Of a stretch of 6,024 nucleotides of DNA, positions 1 to 4,695 are shown one piece after another. The stretch comes from Nephthysia sp036513515 (lineage in GTDB: Bacteria > Chloroflexota > Dormibacteria > Dormibacterales > Dormibacteraceae). Made by a program: the position numbers and the translations under genes. Where the stretch lies: NCBI GenBank assembly GCA_036513515.1, contig DATBYW010000122.1:1-6024 (forward strand), given 5' to 3'. The notes under the pieces are model-generated. The model was given only the letters and a program-made list of their open reading frames with translations. It was not told the origin of the DNA and made no database searches. The first letter of the stretch is position 1, and each line of letters starts with the position of its first letter.

Positions 1-2
1 TC

Positions 3-1010
3 GACCAGTTCAAGGCGGCCCTCGACCGCCTGACCTCGAGCCTTGGGTCGATCCAGGCGCCGCAGCCCGGCCTCGACAAGCTGGTGGCCGACAGCGCCCG
101 CATTCCCGGGACGGCCTTTGTCAAGCGTGATGCCTACTCCAACCTCGACATCAACCTGCTGGCCGGCAACGCCCAGTTCGATCTCTACGGGTTCGACCAG
201 CCGGGCATGGGACAGCTCCTCTCGCTCTACGGCGACCGCGTGGTCGCCGGACGCCTGCCAACCGCGAACGCCAACGAGATCGCCATCTCCGAGGAGATCG
301 CGCGTTCGCGCCAGGTCTGGGTCGGCGGAAAGGTCGGCAACAACCTGAACGAGCTCGACCGCCTGCCCGATGCCTTCACGGTGGTCGGCATCATCCGCGG
401 CCCGACCCGTCTCGGCGTCATCCCGCTCGACTACATGACTGAGCACTACCTCTTCGAGCGCCGCTACCAGGGGCTGGTCGTGGTGCCGCAGGCCGGGCAG
501 GAGCAGGCCGTCCACGATCAACTGCAGACATTGATTGGCGACAGCGCCTTCCGGCTGTTCGACTGGCCCTACATCAAGGGGAAGATCGACAGCCTGATCG
601 CCAACCTCGATACCATCAACCACTTCCTGATCCTGCTGGTCACCATCGTCCTCGCGCTGGTGGTCGGGCTGCTGAACAACCTCTTCTTCCGGCAGCGGAT
701 GAACGAGTTTGGGCTGCTCGCCGCCGTCGGTTACAGCCGGTGGGGCCTTGTCCTGCGGGTCGCCTGGGAATCGCTGGGCGTCACGCTGGCGGCCTGGCTG
801 GTCGGCGTCGGGCTCGGGGTGGCCGTGCTCAGCTGGTTCAACGCGACGTTCATGGTGCCCCACGGCCTGCTGATGAACGTCTTCGACTGGAACGTGCTCG
901 CCCTGCACACCCTCCCGATCCCGCTGATGGTCTTCCTATTCGGGATGGGGACGGTCGCCTGGCAGCTGCTGCGCCTGGATCCCATCTCGATCATCGAGCG
1001 GAGAGACTGA
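3..1010 (+). CDS. ABC transporter permease, FtsX/MacB type (3' part; gene starts left of the window)
   Basis: The reading frame is open from the left edge, so the true start is outside the window; the internal GTG at 84 is not needed. The visible 335 residues are an extracytoplasmic domain (about residues 1-200), then three hydrophobic spans at about 205-230, 255-280 and 298-322. The protein ends in the short tail DPISIIERRD, which resembles the DPxxAL-type tails of FtsX-family permeases. This matches the C-terminal half of a four-span MacB/LolC-like subunit; the first span and start of the core domain would lie upstream. Such permeases work with a cognate ATPase to move lipoproteins, peptides or drugs, or to transmit force across the membrane. 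The substrate cannot be told here. The stop TGA overlaps the ATPase start (TGATG), so the two are almost certainly co-translated. The family call is firm; transport direction is inferred from the family. Confidence 0.9.
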   Translation, partial: DQFKAALDRLTSSLGSIQAPQPGLDKLVADSARIPGTAFVKRDAYSNLDINLLAGNAQFDLYGFDQPGMGQLLSLYGDRVVAGRLPTANANEIAISEEIARSRQVWVGGKVGNNLNELDRLPDAFTVVGIIRGPTRLGVIPLDYMTEHYLFERRYQGLVVVPQAGQEQAVHDQLQTLIGDSAFRLFDWPYIKGKIDSLIANLDTINHFLILLVTIVLALVVGLLNNLFFRQRMNEFGLLAAVGYSRWGLVLRVAWESLGVTLAAWLVGVGLGVAVLSWFNATFMVPHGLLMNVFDWNVLALHTLPIPLMVFLFGMGTVAWQLLRLDPISIIERRD

Positions 1011-1669
1011 TGCTCAGCGCCCAGGACCTCGCGCTGGACTACCGGACTGGCGGAAGCGTCGCGCATGCCGTCGATACGGTGTCGGTCTCAGTCGAGCAGG
1101 GCAGCTTCGTCGGGCTGATCGGCCCGTCAGGCTCCGGAAAGAGCTCGCTCATGTACCTGCTCTCCGGACTGAAACGCCCCACCCGTGGGATCGTGGCGTT
1201 CGAAGGGCGAGAGTACGGGAACATCTCCACGCCCGGTTTGATGCGGTTGCGCCGCCAGCGCTTCGGTTTCGTTTTCCAGCAGCACTTTTTGGTCAACTAC
1301 CTCAGCGCGCTTGAGAACGTGATGGTGGGAGCCGTCACCCGAAACCACGAAGTGGTGGCCTACGCGCAGGAGCTGCTCCGCCGTGTCGGGCTTGGCGACA
1401 AGCTGCGACAGCGGCCCTACCAGCTGTCGATCGGCGCGCGGCAGCGGGTGGCGGTGGCGCGGGCGCTGGTGCACCGGCCGGCGGTGGTCTTCGCCGACGA
1501 ACCCACCGCTTCGCTCGACCAGGCAACCGGCCGGGAAGTGATCAACCTGCTCGCCGACTACCGGGCCCGTGGCGGCGGGAGCGTCGTGGTGGTGACCCAC
1601 GACCCCGCCATGCTGACCGGAGCCGACCGGGTACTGCAGATGCGGGACGGGCGGTTGAGCCCGGCTTAG
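1010..1669 (+). CDS. ABC transporter ATP-binding protein (MacB/LolD/DevA-like), partner of the upstream permease
   Basis: This is a complete 219-residue nucleotide-binding domain, the usual length for LolD/MacB-type ATPases. Walker A is GPSGSGKSS (38-46), the Q-loop glutamine is Q90, Walker B plus catalytic glutamate is VVFADE (159-164), the D-loop is SLD (168-170), and the H-loop histidine is H197 in VVTHDP. Y11 is placed as the A-loop aromatic residue. The signature is LSIGA (139-143) rather than LSGGQ, while the following RQRVAVARAL is normal, so the protein should still be active. The ATG at 1010 is chosen because it overlaps the permease stop (TGATG) and has GGAG at 1000-1003, six bases upstream. 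It would power the permease at the cytoplasmic face. The order permease then ATPase is less usual than the reverse. Its TAG overlaps the stop of the opposing HD gene. Confidence 0.95.
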   Translation: MLSAQDLALDYRTGGSVAHAVDTVSVSVEQGSFVGLIGPSGSGKSSLMYLLSGLKRPTRGIVAFEGREYGNISTPGLMRLRRQRFGFVFQQHFLVNYLSALENVMVGAVTRNHEVVAYAQELLRRVGLGDKLRQRPYQLSIGARQRVAVARALVHRPAVVFADEPTASLDQATGREVINLLADYRARGGGSVVVVTHDPAMLTGADRVLQMRDGRLSPA

Positions 1670-2238
1670 GCCGGCGTGCCTGCCAGGCCCAACGCGGCGG
1701 CGTTACCTTTCATGGCGTCGATCACCACCTGGATGTGCGCGTCCAGGTCGACGCCGAGTTGCTCGGCCCCGGTGAAGATCTGCTCGCGGTGGACGCCGCG
1801 GGCAAAGGCTTTGTCTTTGAACTTCTTCTTGACCGACTGGACGTCGACGTCGGCAACCGCCTTGCTCGGCCGAACGAGAGCGACGGCGGCCACGAACCCG
1901 ACCAGCTCGTCGACAGCGTAGAGCACCTTCTGCATCGGGGTGGTCCGGGGCGCGTTCGCGTAGTCAGCATGTGAGAGGACGCCGTACCAGATCTCCTCCG
2001 GCCAGCCGCGCTCTTTGAGGATCTCGGCGCCTTTGATGGCGTGCTCGCCGACCTCCGGGAACCGCTCGTAGTCGTAGTCGTGGAGGAGGCCGACGACGCC
2101 CCAGGTTTCGGGGTCGCCGCCGTACTTCGGGGCGTACGCCCGCATCGCCGACTCGACGCCCAGCCCATGCTTGATCAGCTGCGGGCTCTTGGTGAACTCG
2201 TTGAGGATCGCCAAGGCGTCCTCCCGACTGGTTGGCAC
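1666..2238 (-). CDS. HD-domain metal-dependent phosphohydrolase family protein
   Basis: The protein has 190 residues when started at the GTG at 2238. It carries the full HD-superfamily metal-ligand set: H24, the H53-D54 doublet in GLLHDYDYERFP, H66, H90 in LSHADY, and D110 in YAVDEL. HD proteins of this type cleave phosphoester bonds, often of nucleotides, using one or two divalent metals; the substrate is unknown. A longer form from a GTG at 2271 would add 11 residues of low complexity. I prefer 2238 because the protein then begins PTSREDAL, similar to how I remember homologues starting, and because TACACT on the minus strand (plus 2253-2248) could be a -10 box placing the transcript start within a few bases of this GTG. 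Neither start has a clear Shine-Dalgarno. The gene ends tail-to-tail with the ABC ATPase gene, the stop codons overlapping at 1666-1669. Confidence 0.88.
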   Translation of the reverse strand: MPTSREDALAILNEFTKSPQLIKHGLGVESAMRAYAPKYGGDPETWGVVGLLHDYDYERFPEVGEHAIKGAEILKERGWPEEIWYGVLSHADYANAPRTTPMQKVLYAVDELVGFVAAVALVRPSKAVADVDVQSVKKKFKDKAFARGVHREQIFTGAEQLGVDLDAHIQVVIDAMKGNAAALGLAGTPA

Positions 2239-2280
2239 GGTGGTCGAGTGTAACAGGGGCGGGATGGGCACTTCGGGCTA

Positions 2281-2309
2281 TTGACGGAGTTGCAGGGACC
2301 ACCTAGGCT
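2281..2309 (+). promoter_or_regulatory. Probable sigma-70 type promoter of the small membrane protein gene
   Basis: TTGACG (2281-2286, five of six bases of the -35 consensus) is followed after 17 bases by TAGGCT (2304-2309, keeping the key TA...T of the -10). Transcription would start near 2316, right at the ribosome site. The TTG of the -35 box is also the start of a longer reading frame in phase with the gene. The promoter reading explains why that longer start is not real. Confidence 0.5.
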
Positions 2310-2315
2310 GATCGC

Positions 2316-2321
2316 AGGAGG
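2316..2321 (+). promoter_or_regulatory. Ribosome binding site AGGAGG fixing the start of the small membrane protein
   Basis: A perfect AGGAGG lies ten bases before the ATG at 2332. It selects that ATG over the in-frame TTG at 2281. It is the strongest Shine-Dalgarno sequence in the window. Confidence 0.7.
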
Positions 2322-2331
2322 TTTGGTCTAC

Positions 2332-2472
2332 ATGGCACGCCATCTCCACCATTGGCTCGACCTGGTGGAAGCGGTGCTGATCATTGGGATCCTGCTCGCC
2401 ATCGCCTGGGTCACCTGGCAGGCCCTGACGCAGGCTTACTCCCCGGTCTTCAACCTCTTCAACAGGTTCTAG
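2332..2472 (+). CDS. Small single-span membrane protein (46 residues), function unknown
   Basis: I do not recognise a family. The 46 residues are a short polar N-terminus with histidines (ARHLHHW), one strongly hydrophobic stretch at about residues 11-30 (VEAVLIIGILLAIAWVTWQAL), and a short tail ending FNRF. The N-terminus has Arg and His but also acidic residues just before the span, so orientation is uncertain. The start at 2332 is supported by AGGAGG ten bases upstream and by a promoter-like TTGACG/TAGGCT pair in front of it. The gene is divergent from the HD hydrolase gene and lies 43 bases before the tRNA-Lys gene. The strong ribosome site and promoter argue for a real gene despite its size. 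Being only 46 residues, it could still be a chance frame. Confidence 0.55.
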   Translation: MARHLHHWLDLVEAVLIIGILLAIAWVTWQALTQAYSPVFNLFNRF

Positions 2473-2502
2473 CTACGGCTCGGGCGGGCGAACATCCCTA
2501 CC

Positions 2503-2508
2503 TATAAT
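2503..2508 (+). promoter_or_regulatory. Consensus -10 box (TATAAT) of the tRNA-Lys gene
   Basis: A perfect TATAAT sits seven bases before the mature tRNA 5' end. No good -35 is visible at 16-18 bases spacing (the place is filled by TCGGGC). With normal spacing the transcript would start at about 2515-2516, so there would be almost no 5' leader. Confidence 0.5.
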
Positions 2509-2515
2509 CCTGTGC

Positions 2516-2587
2516 GGGGGTGTAGCTCAGTGGTAGAGCACCTGCCTTTTAAGCAGGGTGTCGAGAGTTCGATCCTCTCCGCCCCTA
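2516..2587 (+). tRNA. tRNA-Lys (anticodon TTT)
   Basis: The gene folds completely into a 72-base cloverleaf. The acceptor stem is GGGGGTG (2516-2522) with CGCCCCT (2580-2586), including two G-U pairs. The D stem is GCTC/GAGC (2525-2528/2536-2539) with loop AGTGGTA. The anticodon stem is CCTGC/GCAGG (2541-2545/2553-2557) with loop CTTTTAA (2546-2552), giving anticodon TTT at 2548-2550. The variable loop is GTGTC. The T stem is GAGAG/CTCTC (2563-2567/2575-2579) with loop TTCGATC. The discriminator base is A2587, as expected for lysine. CCA is not encoded (TTT follows). The 3' part from 2546 to 2586 recurs exactly at 4051-4091. No T-rich terminator is seen after it; only 13 bases separate it from the stop of the opposing anti-sigma gene. 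Confidence 0.97.
2546..2586 (+). repeat. Direct repeat, tRNA-proximal copy (candidate attachment site within tRNA-Lys)
   Basis: These 41 bases run from the first base of the anticodon loop to the last base of the acceptor stem and are identical to 4051-4091. Identity ends just before the discriminator base (A here, G at 4092). On the other side it stops at the anticodon stem, where three CCT bases still match a few bases out. A repeat made of the 3' part of a tRNA gene is the classic form of a tyrosine-integrase attachment site. Confidence 0.7.
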
Positions 2588-2600
2588 TTTGCGAAATGTT

Positions 2601-3335
2601 CTAGCCGCCCGGCGCGACATTAACCACGAAGAAGTCGTGAAACACTGGGCCGTCGAGCTGGAAGCCGTAGCAGCCAGCACTAGGCACGCCCTGCAACACT
2701 GGCCATTGCCGCCAGGCCGAGCCGCTCTGCGGACCGGGCGGCAGGACCAGTTCGTCGAAGAAGCGGGTTGACGTGCCACCAATCGTGTCCGTCGTGACAA
2801 ATGATCCGGCCGCCAGTGGGCCAGCGAAGATGATCTGCTCGGCTCCATCGAGCCGACGCCCACGAACGAGGGCGAGGCCCTTGTACTTTGCATCGCTCAG
2901 CCACGTCACGTGATAGTAGTAGCCGTGGTCGCCGGTTACTTCAGGGCCCCCCTCTCCGTAGATGGGGCCGTGATTCGCATAGAGGGGCCGCGAAACCGTC
3001 TGGTTGAGCGGGGTCTCGGGACAGGTCCCGTTTGGACCGAGCGCGGGAAGATTCAGCGGGCGCTGGCGCAGTTGTGCAAGCTCCTTCGCGACTTGCTGCG
3101 GCGACGGACTGGCCGGACCGGAATTGTCGCGGAGCACATGGCCGGCGAGTGCGATCGATGCAGCAAGCGCCATGAACACAAGAAAAACGGCCAGAGCCAA
3201 CACTCGCGTCGACGTTCGTCGAACGGGTGAGCGCTCCAGCGAGGCAAGCATGATTCGTTCCAGCTCCGGACTAGGAGGGCCGAAGGGTTCGACCAGCGCC
3301 TGCCTAAGCCGACGCCGGTTCCGCTCGTCAATCAT
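2601..3335 (-). CDS. Membrane-anchored probable anti-sigma factor with extracytoplasmic sensor domain
   Basis: The protein has 244 residues. A basic cytoplasmic N-terminus (1-43, starting MIDERNRRRLRQAL) is followed by one transmembrane span at about 44-67 and a large extracytoplasmic domain (68-244). That domain has only two cysteines, C105 in GTCPETP and C222 in AGCYGFQLDG, which could form a disulfide. From memory, domains with an early CP and a late GCY followed by QxDG are common in exported Chloroflexota/Actinomycetota proteins of unknown function. The anti-sigma role is inferred mainly from context: the gene follows the ECF sigma gene with a TGATG overlap, and topology fits. The cytoplasmic part is short and lacks the zinc-type HxxxCxxC motif, so it is not a classical ZAS protein. 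The ATG at 3335 has AGGGGG (plus 3344-3349) eight bases upstream. The gene ends 13 bases from the tRNA-Lys gene, facing it, with no terminator visible. Confidence 0.75.
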   Translation of the reverse strand: MIDERNRRRLRQALVEPFGPPSPELERIMLASLERSPVRRTSTRVLALAVFLVFMALAASIALAGHVLRDNSGPASPSPQQVAKELAQLRQRPLNLPALGPNGTCPETPLNQTVSRPLYANHGPIYGEGGPEVTGDHGYYYHVTWLSDAKYKGLALVRGRRLDGAEQIIFAGPLAAGSFVTTDTIGGTSTRFFDELVLPPGPQSGSAWRQWPVLQGVPSAGCYGFQLDGPVFHDFFVVNVAPGG

Positions 3336-3871
3336 CAGCTGATCCCCCTGGGGTCTTCCAACATCGGGCGGAGTTTGCGAACCGCCCGATAGAGGCGTGA
3401 CTTGGCCGCCTCGCGGGAGATTCCCAGAGCGGTCCCAACCTCATCAAGTGGCAGATCCAGGCAGTAGTACAGGGTGAGCACGAGGAGCTCGGCGTGAGGA
3501 AGGCGACGGCAAGCGAGGCGCAAATCCGCGGCGACCGTGACACTCGGATCGTTTGCGTCCGCAACGATCGCTAGCGGGTCCGACTGCTTGATGACCGACA
3601 GCCAGGCCGAGCGCCGGGCCCGACGGCATCGGCTGGCCACGATAGCCAGGAACCAAGGCCGCAAGGACGTCGCGGCGCGCAACTGGCCTAGCTTCCGCCA
3701 GGCGGCCAGGCATGCCTCCTGAACGACGTCCTCCGCCTCGGTCGTGTCTTGCAGCATTCCCACGGCAAGCTGGTAGGCCGGATGCACGAGCGGGGCGATT
3801 AGGTCACCAAACGCGGTCGCGTCTCCCGACCTAGCGTCCTGTAGCTGATCGAGTGTAAGCGGGTCCAGCAT
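3335..3871 (-). CDS. ECF-type RNA polymerase sigma factor (sigma-70 family)
   Basis: This is a complete 178-residue group 4 sigma factor with only regions 2 and 4. Region 2 spans about 14-85: core-binding helix AEDVVQEACLAAWRKL (46-61), then the -10-recognition helix around LRPWFLAIVASRCRRARR (70-87). Region 4 spans about 118-170: LPHAELLVLTLYY, then the helix-turn-helix LDEVGTALGISREAAKSRLYR (142-162) that reads the -35 element. There is no C-terminal extension, so it is not an ECF41-like form. The ATG at 3871 is preferred over a TTG at 3919: the ECF homology begins right after it and AGGAAG (plus 3876-3881) lies four bases upstream, while the TTG is part of a TTGACA motif. Its stop overlaps the start of the membrane partner (TGATG), which points to coupled synthesis of sigma and inhibitor. 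It likely controls its own operon and unknown targets. The subgroup is not assigned. Confidence 0.93.
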   Translation of the reverse strand: MLDPLTLDQLQDARSGDATAFGDLIAPLVHPAYQLAVGMLQDTTEAEDVVQEACLAAWRKLGQLRAATSLRPWFLAIVASRCRRARRSAWLSVIKQSDPLAIVADANDPSVTVAADLRLACRRLPHAELLVLTLYYCLDLPLDEVGTALGISREAAKSRLYRAVRKLRPMLEDPRGIS

Positions 3872-3875
3872 GCTT

Positions 3876-3881
3876 CTTCCT
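3876..3881 (-). promoter_or_regulatory. Ribosome binding site (AGGAAG) that decides the sigma factor start
   Basis: Read on the minus strand, AGGAAG precedes the ATG at 3871 by four bases. It supports that ATG over the in-frame TTG at 3919, which would add 16 residues unlike an ECF N-terminus. Confidence 0.5.
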
Positions 3882-3884
3882 GCC

Positions 3885-3919
3885 TTAATAGAGACCAGCA
3901 CAGGGCACAAGAGTGTCAA
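3885..3919 (-). promoter_or_regulatory. Possible promoter region of the sigma/anti-sigma operon
   Basis: On the minus strand a perfect TTGACA (plus 3919-3914) is followed by TATTAA (plus 3890-3885), but the spacer is 23 bases, too long for an ordinary sigma-70 promoter. Either one box is chance or the operon has an ECF-type promoter I cannot identify; GGAATT directly overlaps the upstream side of TTGACA. The rest of 3920-4050 shows only a short hairpin, GGCCG/CGGCC at 3936-3949. Confidence 0.25.
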
Positions 3920-4050
3920 ATTCCGAAAACCCCCAGGCCGACATCGGCCCCCGGGTCAGGCGTTGCCAGACGCTCGATTCCAAACACCATAACTGCGCCC
4001 GTTTCGCTCGGCCTCTCCAACTCGCAGCTACAGCGCACAAGCCCGCCTAG

Positions 4051-4091
4051 CTTTTAAGCAGGGTGTCGAGAGTTCGATCCTCTCCGCCCCT
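4051..4091 (+). repeat. Direct repeat, distal copy: 3' fragment of tRNA-Lys (tRNA remnant / candidate second attachment site)
   Basis: The 41 bases are identical to tRNA-Lys positions 2546-2586 (anticodon loop, 3' anticodon strand, variable loop, T arm, 3' acceptor strand). The 5' half of a tRNA is absent, so the copy cannot make a tRNA. It is followed by G4092 where a lysine tRNA would need A. It lies just before the PNPOx-like gene and in phase with it, so gene callers may wrongly extend that gene through it. Confidence 0.85.
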
Positions 4092-4101
4092 GCTCCAACC
4101 G

Positions 4102-4131
4102 ATGACTTTCGCGCGGCCATCTGTCTACCGT
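4102..4131 (+). promoter_or_regulatory. Possible promoter of the PNPOx-like gene
   Basis: ATGACT (4102-4107, four of six -35 bases) is followed after 18 bases by TACCGT (4126-4131, keeping TA...T). The predicted transcript start is at or next to the ATG at 4138, which would make the mRNA leaderless. That fits the absence of any Shine-Dalgarno in front of this ATG. Confidence 0.3.
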
Positions 4132-4137
4132 ATCGAT

Positions 4138-4641
4138 ATGGAAAGCAAGAATCTCGACATCTACGGAGACCCGCCGCTCCCCTGGTCGCGCGCACTGGAA
4201 CTCCTCGAAGCAGCCCCACAGACGCAAGCCCCGCGGACGACCTGGCTGAGCACTGTCCGTCCCGATGGGCGCCCGCACCTGGCCGGCGTGGGCGCGCTTT
4301 GGGTTGACGGCAAGTTCTACCTCACAAGCGGCCCTGGTACCCAAAAGAGCCGCAACCTGGCCGCGAACCCGACGTGCGCGCTCTCGATGGCGCTCCCCGG
4401 CCTCGACCTGGTCGTCGAGGGCCGCGCGGCGAAGGTGACCGACCAGGCAACCCTTCAGCGGCTAGCTCAACGGTATGCGGCCCAGGGCTGGCCCGCCCGC
4501 GCCGCTGACGGCGCACTCACGGCCGAATTCAGCGCGCCAAGCGCCGGGCCTCCACCCTGGCACCTCTACGTGGTGACGCCGCTCGTAGCAATCGGGGTTG
4601 CGACGGAAAAGCCGTACGGTGCGACCCGTTGGCGCTTTTGA
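4138..4641 (+). CDS. Pyridoxamine 5'-phosphate oxidase-like split-barrel protein (FMN or F420 binding)
   Basis: The protein has 167 residues. The split-barrel hallmarks are in order: TTWLSTVRPDGRPHLAGVGALW (34-55), the strand VDGKFYLTSG (56-65), then TQKSRNLAANP (68-78), the usual phosphate-contacting segment. A further strand follows at LVVEGRAAKV, and a C-terminal PWHLYVVTPLVAIGVAT ends the barrel. Such proteins bind FMN or F420 as dimers and reduce or oxidise small molecules; many are annotated only as PNPOx-like, and the substrate is unknown. It is not the vitamin B6 enzyme PdxH, which is longer and has extra substrate motifs. The ATG at 4138 is chosen; the ATG at 4102 and GTG at 4063 are in phase, but the GTG lies inside the tRNA fragment. 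No Shine-Dalgarno is seen. It converges on the STAND regulator gene with a 54-base gap holding no clear terminator. Confidence 0.85.
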   Translation: MESKNLDIYGDPPLPWSRALELLEAAPQTQAPRTTWLSTVRPDGRPHLAGVGALWVDGKFYLTSGPGTQKSRNLAANPTCALSMALPGLDLVVEGRAAKVTDQATLQRLAQRYAAQGWPARAADGALTAEFSAPSAGPPPWHLYVVTPLVAIGVATEKPYGATRWRF

Positions 4642-4695
4642 CCGGGAACTGAACACACAACCGAATACCGTTGGCTCGCCCTGCCGTTACCGCAG

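Larger units (their letters stand above)
2587..4091. mobile_element. Candidate small integrated element at tRNA-Lys, carrying a sigma/anti-sigma operon and no integrase
   Basis: A 1505-bp unit is bounded by the tRNA-Lys gene and by a second exact copy of its 3' 41 bases in the same orientation. The inner DNA (2588-4050) holds two genes, the ECF sigma factor and its membrane partner, which take up about 1.27 of 1.46 kb. No integrase, excisionase, transposase or terminal inverted repeat is visible. If it is mobile it would need an enzyme supplied from elsewhere. It may instead be the remnant of a larger island, or a cargo segment left by recombination between tRNA fragments. The repeat geometry is directly seen; mobility is inference. 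Confidence 0.42.

Noticed and set aside
1335..1600. Long arginine/proline-rich frames opposite the ABC ATPase gene
   Set aside because: These are shadow frames of high-GC codon usage; the plus-strand ATPase motifs are complete and decisive.
2452..2468. Inverted repeat AACCT...AGGTT at the end of the small membrane protein gene
   Set aside because: Only five base pairs with no following T-run; too weak to call a terminator.
3936..3949. Hairpin GGCCG-ACAT-CGGCC upstream of the sigma gene
   Set aside because: A five-pair stem in GC-rich DNA is expected by chance, and the T-run on the minus strand is separated from it by a G-tract, so it is not a convincing terminator or operator.
2588..4050. 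Searched the tRNA-flanked segment for an integrase, transposase, toxin-antitoxin pair, CRISPR repeats or terminal inverted repeats
   Set aside because: None found; the only supported genes are the sigma factor and its membrane partner, so no autonomous mobile-element type is claimed.
4028..4219. Minus-strand reading frames across the tRNA fragment giving peptides such as RIELSTPCLKA and GRRGSNSRHPA
   Set aside because: These are antisense translations of the tRNA-Lys 3' part, a common database artefact; they also overlap the well-supported PNPOx-like gene.
4642..4695. Gap between the convergent PNPOx-like and STAND genes inspected for a bidirectional terminator
   Set aside because: No stable stem followed by T residues on either strand was found.
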